In this document: positions 38,945-50,287 of the stretch, piece after piece
Numbering within the stretch: position 1 is the stretch's first letter
Layout of the letters: each line of letters opens with the position of its first letter
DNA from: Lineus longissimus
Lineage: Eukaryota; Nemertea; Pilidiophora; Heteronemertea; Lineidae
Reading direction: 5' to 3'
DNA length: 60,000 bases
Assembly (NCBI RefSeq): GCF_910592395.1
Contig: NC_088318.1
Coordinates: 3,846,001-3,906,000, forward strand
Translations under genes and position numbers: made by a program
Notes under the pieces: generated by a model
What the model saw: the letters and a program-made list of their open reading frames with translations, nothing else
The model's database searches: none
Told to the model about the DNA's origin: nothing

Positions 38945-39036
38945 TAAGGTAAGGTGATACAATTATACCTTATACGTGTGTACTGTCAGCTGTTTTCCTC
39001 ACTGAGAGGGCTATAATTGTACCACTTTACCTTACT
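38945..39036. mobile_element. Palindromic MITE (family B)
   Basis: TAAGGTAAGGTGATACAATT at the left and its near reverse complement AATTGTACCACTTTACCTTA at the right, about 92 bases in all. The same ends occur at 42373-42568 and 56826-57066, and a fragment at 1690. Internal block AGCTGTTTTC is shared. Confidence 0.75.
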
Positions 39037-39209
39037 GATAACTTGATTGGCTGGTTCTGCCCTTGTCTGTGCTTGGCTGACACTACCTTTAATCTCGCAG
39101 TCAGAAGTTTGATGTTCTCGTTAATTATATCCCCCTGGCGCCCTCTTTAGATTAAGGCTTCTCTGTATATCCATTGAAATTATGAAAATATCTTTTTCTC
39201 ACATTTACC

Positions 39210-39415
39210 CCAGTCTGTCCTGAAACCTTTCAATAGACCTCCGATGAGCTGCTAAACCTGCGCTACAATCTGAGCATTTCTGACCGGTACCCACAAATAC
39301 ACCTGGGTGCAGAGAGGCAAAGAGACTTGCCTACAGTCTCACGCCGACAGTGGGGATTGAACCCGGGATCTCCCGCTAGTCGCGAGTCCCAGCCACTACA
39401 CCACAGTGGCTCCTA
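39210..39415 (-). repeat. tRNA-derived SINE, minus strand
   Basis: Minus strand reads GTGGTGTAGTGGCTGGGACT, then GATCCCGGGTTCAATCC: strong A and B boxes. The body (TGTCCTGAAACCTTTCA, GAGGCAAAGAGACTTGCCTA) aligns with 25365-25560. Confidence 0.72.
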
Positions 39416-39635
39416 ACAAACATAAAAGATGATATAAGAGAGTTTCCTTTAAAAGTTCATCATTTTGGTAATTTTTTCTCACCATCTGCAGATTTTGTCC
39501 CATCTCTCTGCACATTTTGTTATATTGTGCAAAAGGTTTTGATGTTGTCGGTGGTACTATACTTAGCTTTACATAGCCATCTTTCTATTCTAAATCTGTA
39601 TGTTCAGTTGGCCTCTACTGTCATGTTACAATGTA

Positions 39636-40133
39636 TGTGTTCAGCTGATGTTGCAGCCTTTAGTCAGTCAAAGGATATGTTTTCAGTTGGTGTTGCGGCC
39701 TCTATCCATTCACGTGATGTGGTATAAACTAACATAGCACCATGTTATGTGTTCAGCTGAAGTTGCAGCCTCTAGTCAGTCACATGATGTGTTCAGTTGT
39801 TGTTCCAGCCTCTAGTCAGTCAGTGGTAAACTAACATAGCACCATGTTATGTGTTCAGCTGAAGTTGCAGCCTCTAGTCAGTCACATGATGTGTTCAGTT
39901 GTTGTTCCGGCCTCTAGTCAGTCAGTGGTAAACTAACATAGCACCATGTTATGCGTTCAGCTGAAGTTGCAGCCTCTAGTCAGTCACATGATGTGTTCAG
40001 TTGTTGTTCCGGCCTCTGGTCAGTCACATGATGTGTTCGGTTGTTGTTCCGGCCTCTGGTCAGTCACATGATGTGTTCAGTTGTTGTTCCGGCCTCTAGT
40101 CAGTCAGTGGTAAACTAACATAGCACCATGTTG
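39636..40133 (+). repeat. Nested minisatellite, about 38-bp units in 105-110-bp higher-order repeats
   Basis: Units such as GTGTTCAGTTGTTGTTCCGG ... CAGTCACATGAT recur; three larger blocks each end in GGTAAACTAACATAGCACCA. Later blocks contain extra internal units, showing unequal exchange. In the intron between D4 and D5. Confidence 0.9.
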
Positions 40134-41347
40134 CAACTTCTATACTATGTTGTATTCAGTGGGTGTTGCATCATGTTGCTACTTTTTCTAATGCGGTAGT
40201 TTTGTGAGTTGTTTTTGCCAATTGGGTGGCGCCATGTTGCAGCCTCTAGTTAGCCATTGTGATGTCTGTAGCTAATAAAATGTATAGCACTGTATTTTGG
40301 TCTCTTTTCAGTCAAAATGTGTTTGCCGGTGTCGCACCACGTGGCCACCTCTTGCTATTCATGTGGCTTCTAGTCGTGATGTTGCTGTTGAAAGTAATTA
40401 ACATGAAATTTAGAAAAATCAGTAAATCAGTAAGTCCAAAATGTCATCAGCAGTCCTGATCTAGTCCTGATGCATTTGACCTAATCTGCTAAACAATCTG
40501 TACAGAAAACTAGCTCAAAAAGTACTACAGAATGAATATGGATTTCACAAATTCTGATCCGATTGTCGACTTTTCTCTCAAATTCCTTTGTTATTTTCAG
40601 TATATTTAATGCTATTTCTCTCCTCAGATCTTTGTCTAATTAAAGATTCATTTCGATTCCATTTCTATAAACTACTAAACTCATTATATCTGTAGTTTCA
40701 TCTTAAGGGCATTCTATGACTTCCCACAGTGCCTGAAATGACAATTTTACAGTTGGACATGGAGAGTTTTGTCTCCAGGCCAGCTTTCAAAGTTGTTTAT
40801 GGACAGAACTCTTGGCATTTCACTTGCCTCGTGAAAGCAATGAGGCGGACTTCAATCGTTAGTAAAACATGGTGTCATTTTCATTTTGCAATTGGACGCA
40901 TAGTTTTTACTTGTTCTAATTTTGACCGTCATTCTCGCTTTGTGAATCACCAAGCACTGCTTTAGAAGTACTTTTTCAGACTTCGTAAGAGAGGACTATA
41001 GGTGTTAGCTAGGTGTCCAGGTGCTAGTCCAGAGTAGACTTATAGGTCTGGTCTGACGTAAAAATATGATGAAAATATTCCTTGCAAAAGTTAAATAGTG
41101 CCATGACACTGTGTTAAAGTAGAGACACCTGTCGACGACTTTGTACAACTTAAACTGGCCCACCTGGCTTCTGCCTCTGGTCTCCCTTTAATGTCCTATA
41201 TGTACCCTGTTGCTGGAGAAGCTGCTTAATCTATTTCTTACATTTTCTCATTAATTGTTTCCAATTTTCTCACATCGATACGTGTGAATCTCTCGACTTG
41301 TCGACTTGCATTTGTTTTCCATTTTCCTTTCTCTGTTGTGTCTGTAG

Positions 41348-41419
41348 CCGCGTTTAGACTACCTCCAAGTAGGAGCGCAACGCTGGGACACGCGCCCATG
41401 GGCGCCGAACCTCTGGCAA
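41348..41419 (+). CDS. CYLD: CYLD linker exon D5 (short, non-core)
   Basis: Acceptor TTGTGTCTGTAG and a strong donor A|GTAAGT, phase 1-1, 24 codons: AAFRLPPSRSATLGHAPMG..., ending EPLA. The Trp-Ser-Gln core is missing, so this may be an unrelated linker exon. It is GC-rich compared with its AT-rich surroundings and fits the frame and phase exactly. Confidence 0.62.
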
Positions 41420-42007
41420 GTAAGTTCCAGAGAGCAGATCAGATTGGCCATCTCAATTTGCACGATTTAAAGGGACTCTTATGTTGAATTTAAAAGCAAA
41501 GCATAGACACTGAAAGCCATCGTTTTACGCTTTCCAAAAGAGCCTCATATGCACTGATCTTTCCCAAGTTTAACACACTAGCAAAAAAATACTGAGAAAA
41601 AAATGTCATTAGTTGGATGGTGGCATCACCTTTTAGTGCAAGACAGACCATTTCAAATCATTTTGATGTCCTGACACAAGACAGGAGTCCCTCTAAATAC
41701 AATTGATGGTGCTTTCACCTCCTTGTGAGTGATGAATCCAGACTTTGATCATTCAAAATAAGCAGACCATACGCCTTCCAAAAAACCTTCATGTATCTGT
41801 TCCCTCCTCTGCTAACTTTTTAGTCTCTCACTTTTCCTTTATTTTTAACTTAAAAGTTCTAGATGTTACTTCTGACCTGTACAGTATTTCAGACATTTCT
41901 TTTCGGAGTTGAAACTTATCGTAATTTTTACACGCTTTGAATTCTGTTTTAATGTCTATTGACACCATTCCTACCCAAAATTGACACATATCTCTCTTAC
42001 ACGGCAG

Positions 42008-42115
42008 TCCTACCGCGATTCTGGTCCCAGAGTTCTCAAGATTGTGACGAACTCCCGCCACCCTCTACCTCCTCGGCGCTTTACTCGAGACGCCAGAATA
42101 ACCTACAGCGACAAG
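42008..42115 (+). CDS. CYLD: CYLD linker exon D6 (array D copy)
   Basis: Acceptor TCTTACACGGCAG, donor GTACTA (weak), phase 1-1, 36 codons. Starts VLPRFWSQSSQDCDELPPP and ends in an Arg/Gln-rich tail (SRRQNNLQRQG). The core matches D1 closely (RFWSQ-x-SQD in both). Lies 588 bases after D5. Confidence 0.77.
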
Positions 42116-42372
42116 GTACTAGGTCATGTGACGTCGTACTGTGCTCCTGTGATGTCAAGCTACCGTCATGCTCTGTGACATCTTGTCGTCGTTTTTTGTC
42201 GTGAAACTTATACCTTTATCAGTGATCTCGATCTCCTCCAGACAGTGGCACTGTTGTCTTGTGGTCATTTTTGTCTTGGATTCTTCGTGTTTGAGATTAA
42301 AAAAACACTTTTCTGTTTGTCAAAGTTTGTGTTGTTAGTCGATCATCTCTTGGCATTGTGTTTGTCTCCTTT

Positions 42373-42568
42373 AAGGTAGGGTGGTACAATTATAGCCTAA
42401 TTGTCCATCAGTATCATTATTATAACAATATCATTGTATCAACCCAATACAATTGTATCCTTAAAGGTAAGATGGGACAGTTAGCTGTACTGTACATTAT
42501 TGCGTACTGCGAGCTGTTTCTCTAAGGGGGTCATTATAAAAAGTTATAATTGTACCCCTTTACCTTAC
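42373..42568. mobile_element. Palindromic MITE family B, probably nested copies
   Basis: Left end AAGGTAGGGTGGTACAATTA, right end TATAATTGTACCCCTTTACC. A second left end (TTAAAGGTAAGATGGGACAG) near 42461 suggests one copy inside another. Just downstream of D6. Confidence 0.7.
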
Positions 42569-43252
42569 ATCAGATAGCTCCTCTTAGATCTGTATTGGTG
42601 CACAATTTGAAAAGGTGTGGATGTTCAAAACAAATTTCCACGTTAAAGCTGGTGTTAACTTTGGCCCTCAATTTGAAAATTCAAATTCAAATATCAGTTT
42701 TACGTCACTTCTTTCAAAGAAGATTGTATATCAGTGATACTATGCACCTATAATGGAACACCCTGTATAAATATATTAATAGAATGATTGTCATGCCAAG
42801 GTCTGCAATTTATGATCAGGTGACCTGTGAATAATAGAAAAGGGGAATCCCTAAATGGGATTTCCCAACCACGTACTAAACTATTATGTTGATTTATCGA
42901 ATTGAGAGTTATTAAGTTTCGTTTTGCTCTGGCCTAATTTATTGTGGCTAGATTTCTTAATGAATACTATTGCGTATCTAGACCTCAATTGTTTCTGATC
43001 AATATGTTTACATGCAGTGTAAGATGATCTCTTTCGACAAAAGTTCACTTAATTGGATCGATAAGAGATACTTCTAGAAATGACAGTGCTGTAGGATATT
43101 GACAGATATTTTAGTCACCCCTATGTTGTGGATGACTGTCAAATAATTTGTGTGTCAGAACTTTTATATGATATCTTTCTCATTCAGTCTTATTGGGACT
43201 ACCCTGCGTGTAACCCTCGTTGATTTTTAGGTGGATATCCCTATCTGTTTAG

Positions 43253-43315
43253 AGAACAAGATGATCGAGAAAAGATTTGAGGAGTATCTTATGCGGGTGA
43301 TATCTGGAAATAATG
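43253..43315 (+). CDS. Candidate CYLD linker exon E
   Basis: Acceptor CCCTATCTGTTTAG, donor GTGAGG, phase 1-1, 21 codons: ENKMIEKRFEEYLMRVISGN, then NG. Amphipathic, helix-like composition, unlike the disordered neighbours. An alternative acceptor at 43230 would open the same frame but in phase 0, which does not fit the exon before it. Evidence is splice signals, frame and location only. Confidence 0.5.
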
Positions 43316-43479
43316 GTGAGGTTTTCAGTTATAGATCATCACAGTCAAAACGATTTGATTTGTATTTTCAGCCAAGTGGGGTAGACGTTTACCTCCCTTC
43401 ATCCTCCTGCCAGTATTGCGGGCTGTATTTGAACAAGTCTTAAAAGTAATTTAAGATTCACCTAAATTGTATTTTTCAG

Positions 43480-44007
43480 GTGCAAGTCTTAACATAGTGT
43501 CTGGTCCTGCTCCCAGTACCAGTAGTGCCGGACAGCAGGGGGCCTACGCCGGCCCTAGTACCAGTAGCGCCGCATCTGATGGTAGCCTGGATGGGCCGCA
43601 ATCGAGCGCGATCGCCATGAAAATGGCCAGCAGAGATATGGGAAAGTCCGACGAGGAAATCCTCCAAGCACAAAAACAGACATTGAGCCCGCCTTCAAAA
43701 CGGAAAGAACGGGAGAAAAAGGAATATAACGATCATAGCAAACACAACAACATCGCTCATAACTCGGCAGACGCCAAACAAAAAGGACCAATGGCCAAAG
43801 ATGTCTCATTAAAATCCAGCGATAAACAGAAGAAGAGTATATCGTTCAGTGATAAAAAGTTTAACAATGTGATTCCAGTGAAGGGTCGTATGGCTTTGAG
43901 TAGTCCGCCGCCAACGGGCGGTGGGCCCGCCACAAAGGGTATCATGATGAACCGCATGGGGAAGGACGATCACAGAAATGACATTGACTATGACTGGTCC
44001 AATAATG
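43480..44007 (+). CDS. CYLD: CYLD exon F: large Ser/Lys-rich linker exon
   Basis: Acceptor TTGTATTTTTCAG, donor GTGAGT, phase 1-1, 176 codons. Begins with a Gly/Ser/Pro-rich stretch holding two GPSTSSA-like repeats (residues about 10-35), then a helical basic segment (SPPSKRKEREKKEYNDHSKH), a Lys/Ser-rich region (SLKSSDKQKKSISFSDKK), a Pro/Gly loop (SSPPPTGGGP) and an acidic end (DDHRNDIDYDWSNNG). No known domain; probably disordered and phosphorylatable (inference). A 65-residue ORF on the opposite strand here is a shadow. Confidence 0.9.
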
Positions 44008-44725
44008 GTGAGTAGTGGGACTGTCAATCGAATATTTCCAAGGTGTTGGGACATTCCACAGGGTTTTCTTGGTTGGCACAAATTCGCCTAGTCAGTGAAC
44101 ATTGCTGTCCTGGTCCAGTCCCTCTCTTACTTCAACTTGACCTTTTTCCTCCCAAATTTTCTGTTATTCGTTTTGGCAGCATCTATTCACGCCACAATCT
44201 TGGCCTATTGATCATGAATTCAGTGACATATCATTTGAATTCACCCACCCTGACATTTCATAACAATATCTTTCAGTTTTGCAGCAACAAAAAGAATGAA
44301 GGAAAAAAATTAGAAGCATCTTTTCTCAGTTTGAGGTGGAAGCAATCTTTGTTTATTTGGTGGCACATTTTGGCTAGATTTCTCTCAATAATTTCTCTCA
44401 CTTGCATTACTTTTGTACGCCAACACTGGAAGGCACCCAAGACATGTGCATGATACAGACATGTTTTGCGGCTTAATTTTGCATCAGAAAGGTGCATGCT
44501 TGATGTCAGAGATTTGGCAATATGCAGCCTGCCACAAAAGCAACATTTTGCCCCAAATGTGTACGAGTACATTCTGTGCACAATACTGGAGTGTCTCCAC
44601 TTATTGGCGTGTATAAACAATGCAAAAAGAGAAAATATTTGCAATATCCCTCATATATGACTCGACAAAATTTGTATAAAAAACATGGCCGCCAGTGCAT
44701 GACCCTTAACTTGATTATATTACAG
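44008..44725 (+). other. CYLD intron F-G1
   Basis: 0.7 kb with overlapping open frames on both strands, none with exon signals or domain content. Treated as intron. Confidence 0.75.
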
Positions 44726-44833
44726 CCTCAAAAGACAAGGAGGAGGAAGTCATTGTACCGGAGCGTGCAAGTCAGCTTGGCGGGCGTGGAAACACTGCGT
44801 ATGCCGATGAAATATTCAAACCAGATGAGCACG
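44726..44833 (+). CDS. CYLD: CYLD linker exon G1 (array G copy 1)
   Basis: Acceptor GATTATATTACAG, donor GTTAGG (weak +3), phase 1-1, 36 codons. Acidic start (ASKDKEEEVIVPERASQ), then GGRGNTAYADEIFKPDEHG. The layout acidic patch / PE-x-A / RGN-x(2)-Y / E(I/L)F / HG is shared with G2 and G3, so these are tandem duplicates. Confidence 0.8.
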
Positions 44834-46135
44834 GTTAGGAGCAGATTGAAATATTTGCATGGTGTTCTTTCAGCTGATTTTGAAATGAAATGATAAAATC
44901 AACGTTGTCGCAGTTGAATCTTTCCTAGTGAAGAATGTGACAGGTTATTAGCTTCCGAAGACCAGTTCACTCGGTATCTTCATTTTGTTATTTATAATGT
45001 TTAAGTCCACCTTGTGTTGAAATCGGCTACAAGTCTAATATCACACCATCGGTTGGTGGGCAAACGATCTACTTTCACTCAGGCACCTTTTTCATGACAA
45101 GGAAGGTTTGTGATGTCAATTGAAATTGAGGTCAAACTATACACCTTTCCAGAAATGGGGCGCTGAGTGTCCGAAATAGTGATGTCGTAAGGGGAAATTA
45201 GGCCTTATGGTGGAGGGACAAAGGAGATAGTCATGGTTGACCAACACACTTGAATGCCTTTAATGACGGACAAGGGGGAAAAAAGTTAGTTCCAATGCAA
45301 GCCACCAATTTCGGGAAGCATGTATAGAGTGACTCCATTTGGTCTGCCTTGAAACACCGGAACTCTTTCAAACACCAAAACTCATTGATGTCACATTACA
45401 AAACTATTGATAAAAGGAAACTAACATCAGTCGTTACTGATATATCAAAGGTGGTCAATATATGACTGATTGGGGAAAAACCTTTTGAAACTGAGGCTGT
45501 GTGTGAGGAGTCCCAAATGTCCTTGAACTTGAATATTTTCTCTTTTGTAAGAAAACTTTTACTGAGGATTCCGTTGTGGTCTATTTCATGCATTCTGATC
45601 AGTATCTACTCAATTCCTGGTAGCTCAGAATTCCATTTAGTTGGTTAATTTGAATAACAATGCCAAGGCTCCATTATGTTAAATAACATCTTACCCCAGA
45701 AACTCCAAGTGCTTTGAATGGACAACCATACAATTGGGCAAAACTACAAACAAAACTATATTTTCTAAAATCTTTATTCCTTATACCATTTAAATAGTGT
45801 TTCATCAGAGAGTACTTGGCTTGATAAAAAGGAAGTGGAAGTGTCACTTGCTGGTTAGCCGACATCGAAGGGATCTTGACAACAATACTTTACGAATTTG
45901 GTGAATGTTTGATGTTGGATGGTCCTCATAGTCAAAGTCTTGTAAAAGTTGACATCGCATCAGTCGGAGTTGGCTATTTAGAGCCAAAACAAACCTAAAT
46001 ATAGGCACAACTAACGAAAGACTATGTGGTATATGACTGCACAGTCTTTCATTTTCATCATGTTTATTGTGGCTCTCAATGGTTTCCTCTGATTGTTGTG
46101 TAGTTGACTATACAAGGTTTGGTTCCGCATTGCAG

Positions 46136-46258
46136 GGTCAAGTGTGGACGAGGTTGTAGAAGAGGTTGTAGAAGTAGTCGTCCCTGAGCAAGCGACTCAG
46201 ACGGGTGGCCGCGGCAACCCAATATATGAGAAGGAATTATTTGGCGCGGCTAAACATG
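46136..46258 (+). CDS. CYLD: CYLD linker exon G2 (array G copy 2)
   Basis: Acceptor TTCCGCATTGCAG, donor GTCAGC (weak), phase 1-1, 41 codons. Val/Glu-rich start with an internal VVE repeat, then VPEQATQTGGRGNPIYEKEL and FGAAKHG. The PEQAT segment fits the PxQxT core known from TRAF1/2/3-binding peptides; in G1 and G3 the same place reads PERAS and PETAA. Aligns along its length with G1 and G3. Confidence 0.82.
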
Positions 46259-47003
46259 GTCAGCGGACTAATGTTTCTGCATGAGTTGTTGCAGTGGCTT
46301 TATAATGAATGATCGAATTTTACCCCAACACAATGCCAAGAAAAATGTCCAAGTGACTTGTTTCATGTCTGCATGAAATGTTTCTGCGGTGACGTTTGAT
46401 CAAAGTTTTATGAATGCCTGTACAAAGAATGCGCTATTTTTATCGTTGTGGAATCTTTTTTGTATATATGCCACAAGTCCAAAATCCAAACCCGAAGTTT
46501 TGCCTGCAGACAAGTGACCTTTTTGTCGCTCATTGCAGCAATAATTTCCACATGTTGCCGCGATGAAAACCTCTTGTGTGCAGGTTGCGTTCTTCTCTGA
46601 AAAGTCTTGCCGACTTGGCACTTTCATTCAAAGCCAACGACAGCGCTGGTAGTGCCAAAAAAATCAGGTTTTCAGCACCAATAAACATCTTGAATGTGAC
46701 AAATCGAGTTGCGTGACACCACCGGTGACGTCAGGGAAGTTAATGCCTTGATCGTGATTTGTCGGACATCACCCATGACTTCAGACACGTGTCGGACGTC
46801 AAACAGGATGTCATACAACACAGAAGTTTATCGGTCCGAAAACGCAATCTTTGGACACTGCAAGCACTTGCATCGGACCTTGAAGTAATTTGCAAGAATT
46901 GTATTACTTTGTCCGTTCCTGGGAAGCTGCAAATGAAAATTGTTTTCTGTTTGTGTTGATGTCATAATAAATGCATGATAATGGTCATCGCATCATGTTA
47001 CAG

Positions 47004-47108
47004 ATTCAGACGACGACGAGGACGTCATCCGACCAGAGACTGCCGCGGTCTGCGGTGACCGCGGCAACCGAGCATACATGGATGAAATATTTGATGCGGA
47101 TGACCATG
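47004..47108 (+). CDS. CYLD: CYLD linker exon G3 (array G copy 3)
   Basis: Acceptor CATCATGTTACAG, donor GTCAGC (weak, same as G2), phase 1-1, 35 codons. Starts DSDDDEDVIRPETAAVCGD, then RGNRAYMDEIFDADDHG. The second half is nearly the same as G1 (Y-x-DEIF). The first residues, DS-x-D, also resemble the start of exon H, which may mark the edge of the duplicated unit. Confidence 0.82.
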
Positions 47109-47555
47109 GTCAGCCTATATGTTGAAATATCTGCATGGGCCGCTTAGGCCTATACCCACAAAAAGGAGAGATCGAGAGCATTTGATGCTTGAGTCATGTT
47201 CAAAGGCAATGCTGCATAGAATAATGTGGAACTTTGGCTTCAAATGCTCTTGTAATCGAGTGTGTTGGTATTAAGAGAGGGTTTGAAGCCGAGGGTATTT
47301 GTTTGTGCCCAGTTTTGGGTAAAATAACATAGCCTTTGGCTGTCAAACACTCTTTAACTAACACCCGTGTGGGTACAGGTCTTTTAAGGGTTCCCACACT
47401 GATTATCAAAAAAGTGTTCGGGGGGGGGGGTTAATATTTTGTCTTGAAAGTACTAGATAGATAGATGTACCCTATTCAAATCGTCGCATATAAAAATTAT
47501 CGGATGTTGATGATAAAAAGATTTTCAGGTTTTATCAAATTATACAGCAGATACT

Positions 47556-47675
47556 CTGAATAGGTCACCCTTGGGGCTAAAATTGGTGTCATTTACAAAG
47601 AGATGTCCTGATTAGGGAGGTCAAATCAAGTACATGTAGAAGTTACTTTTTTGGGAGGTGTCTGTTGTTCTATAA
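47556..47675 (-). mobile_element. Decayed family M MITE
   Basis: Contains GGTCACCCTTGGGGCTAAAA, GATGTCCTGATTAGGGAGGT and GGGAGGTGTCTG in the order of the 9443 copy, but ends are lost. In the intron after G3. Confidence 0.5.
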
Positions 47676-48949
47676 TGGCATGTGGCCTTTATGGGGTTTG
47701 TGTGCCATGTATTGTTCCGTTCTTGGTCCTTGTTGAAACTAGTTGAATTATCTTGGTGATAAATGCAGGAAATGACTTAGAAACGAAAATACTTTTTGGG
47801 ACACCCTGTAGTGTGGAGTTTTCTGTCTTGTGTGTTGTCCTTATGACTAAGTTGCTTGCGACACAATTTTCAGTATCCGTGTTGATCCCATGTACTAACA
47901 TAACTTATTTGCATCTTTTCTCTTCATCTAGTTTGCCATTACTCATAAAGCATTTTTGATTTGCAGGGTATACAATAAGATTTTCCTTCATTTAAAGGCA
48001 TTAGCCAATGCTCTGTTTTTTGTTCTTAATTTCGAAAAAAAGTCTGAACGCACCATTTTGCTCTTCCCAAAACTTCCCATTAGATGTAAAAAACTTAACC
48101 ATGCAACCAAAACTTCCTGGTGAAGTTTACATTATTTGACTATCACATGTTATGTCAGGCCATGTCAGCTATTTAGTCCTTTTTATGCTGCATTGTCATC
48201 CTAAAGAATTGTTATCTTGAATGTCAGGTATCGTGGGACAAGTCTGAATTCCGATATGCCGGGATATCAGACCTTCCTCATTCCAGGCTCAACCGCAGCA
48301 AAATACAGTCCAAAATCGGGTTTTCAGGATCATCAACCCGAAAAAAACCAGGTGTTGTATTTACATCACGGGTGACCGGAATTAAAGTCCGGAATTGCTC
48401 GAAATTCAGGATACCAATTGTCTTTGACTCTTATTGTTGCGTCATTTGGCCTACTAAAACTGGATGACATCCCTTTGTCTGGCTCCTCGTAAATAGTGAC
48501 TTGTCAAGTGCATGGAGTTTTGGTCCAATTTGGCTTGATGCATACTTTGAAAACAGTTTGAGAAATTTCAACGTGAGATTACTAACTCGCCTAGCCCATT
48601 GGATGAAGCACATCTTAAGGTTTACATGTGCAGAGATTGTTCCTGTGTAAATGAATTGATTGCTGCCTCCCCTGAATTTGAAATTAGATTTATACCTTCT
48701 TTGAACAAAGTTAAAGTTGGGCGTTGATTTGGGATTCAGATAAAGAGAAGGACCCCTAGCTCTTCTCACTCAAACACCCAGGTCGATCAATTTGAAGAGA
48801 AAAAAATTTCATGATTCAAAGATTTTTCCGAAAAATGAGAGCGCTCGAAAGTCATCATAATTCATTCCAGCAAAATACCACAGCGGTACAAAATTATTGC
48901 TTTGGTGTGAATTAACGATATTACAATGCCTGTTCCCGTATGTTTACAG

Positions 48950-49140
48950 ATAGCCTTGATGAAGATGAAGATCATGAGGTCGAGAAAGACTACTTAGGCC
49001 TCGGCTATCCGCACGGCTTATCGAACAGTCCTAGCGCTCACAGCGGCTTGAGCGGGATTAGTCAGGTGCTCAGCGACATATCGGATAGCGACTCCTCCTC
49101 GACCACCCCGACTGAACACATATACCCCAAAACAACAAAA
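48950..49140 (+). CDS. CYLD: CYLD exon H: acidic/Ser-rich linker
   Basis: Acceptor CCGTATGTTTACAG, donor GTGAGT, phase 1 in and 0 out, so it ends the phase-1 run. The product starts DSLDEDEDHEVEKDYLGLGY and continues with Ser-rich text (HGLSNSPSAHSGLSGI, DISDSDSSSTTPTE). Disordered, many possible phosphosites. It leads straight into the exon with CAP-Gly 3. Confidence 0.88.
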
Positions 49141-49345
49141 GTGAGTATGCCTGATGATTAGATGGTGGAAGTACCAGGGATCTACTAGCGATATTTGTCA
49201 CATGTTACCATAATCGCTTGTCCACGGGGCATTTGCAACAATCAAATGCTTCAACCAATCAAAACGCATCTTGAAATAGTCTCACACCATTTCCTTTAAC
49301 ATTTCTGTTGAGATTTAAATTTGCGTTTTTGATGTCAAATTTCAG

Positions 49346-49684
49346 GCCACAATCGAAGTGCCTCCGAAACACGGCAAGGAAACTGACAAGGAACGCGTAA
49401 AAGAAATGGACAGACATAAGGACAGAGTAAAAGGAACGCGAAGTCCGCCACAGTATGGCACAAGGGAACGCGATCGCATCCAGCCGCGTCCAGGTCATGC
49501 GCACCGACGTGGATTAGATGGACCGTCATCTCTAAGTTCTAAAGAAGAAATCCCGAAGGATTTGGAGCTCGGTTCGATGGTGGAGGTGTTGGATAATCCG
49601 CCAAAGTTTGGCGTGATTCGATGGATCGGAACGCTGCCCGAAGCAAAGAATGACCCAAATCGACTCATTGCTGGTTTAGAAATG
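49346..49684 (+). CDS. CYLD: CYLD exon I: charged linker and first half of CAP-Gly 3
   Basis: Acceptor TGTCAAATTTCAG, donor GTGAGA, phase 0-0, 113 codons. Residues 1-75 are highly charged (KETDKERVKEMDRHKDRVKG and following). From about residue 75 (LELGSMVEVLDNPPKFGVIR, then WIGTLPEA ... AGLEM) it is the N-terminal half of CAP-Gly 3, almost residue for residue like vertebrate CYLD (LEVGSLAEV-x-ENPPFYGVIRWIG). In vertebrates this third CAP-Gly binds NEMO. Confidence 0.96.
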
Positions 49685-50000
49685 GTGAGAGATACTTTTG
49701 ATTCTGTTGAGAAATGAGCAAAAGTCACATCGCTTAACTTATAGGTGCAGCATCGACTCTTAGAATACTCAAGTTTGAAAGTTTGATTGAGATGGTCCTA
49801 TACTTTCCAATTCAATCCTTGCAAGGAAATCTCTGGTTTGGACAACTCGTATATATTTTGGAGGTTCTCTGAGACCTGAACGTGGCAACAAATATCTCCT
49901 TTGAAGTACAATCTTGTCCGTGTGTCCTTGTTCAGGATTTCGAAAGTGCCAAGTAAATTGAAGAAATCATTTAACGTTTTATCGTCCTTTCGTTTGACAG

Positions 50001-50160
50001 GAAGAAGAGGATCCTAACTCTTGTACGGATGGAACATTTAACGGAAGAAAGATATTCGACTGTCCGCCAAAGAAAGGATTCTTTGTTTATCTGAATCGAG
50101 TACGAAAAGACTCCAGGTTCCAGGAGTCGGCAAAATATATTGATAGCACAGAAAGCATGG
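50001..50160 (+). CDS. CYLD: CYLD exon J: second half of CAP-Gly 3
   Basis: Acceptor CGTTTGACAG, donor GTAAGG, phase 0 in and 1 out. Encodes EEEDPNSCTDGTFNGRKIF, CPPKKGFFVYLNRVRKDSRF, and a short tail. The CTDGTF-x-G-x-(R/K)-x-F and FFV blocks match CAP-Gly 3 of vertebrate CYLD (CTDGTFRGTRYF ... LFVKL ... DSRF). Confidence 0.96.
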
Positions 50161-50229
50161 GTAAGGAAAGGTTCTTCCTCGAAGGCTTGGTGAACATAGA
50201 TTCTCTATGTGGCATGGCATGACATGATA

Positions 50230-50287
50230 GGAGGGCGAGGGTGAGGGCGAGGGCGAGGGCGAGGGCGAGGGCGAGGGCGAGGGCGAG
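50230..50287 (+). repeat. GAGGGC hexanucleotide array
   Basis: About nine to ten near-perfect hexamers, purine-rich on the + strand, in the intron between exons J and K. The antisense Ser-Pro pseudo-ORF over it is not a gene. Confidence 0.93.

Noticed and set aside
40729-40965. ORF after a good acceptor (CTTCCCACAG) in the D4-D5 intron, tested as an array exon
   Set aside because: It has the right entry phase but no suitable phase 1 donor and no array core.
43476-44081. Several minus-strand ORFs over exon F
   Set aside because: Shadows of the GC-rich coding exon on the + strand.
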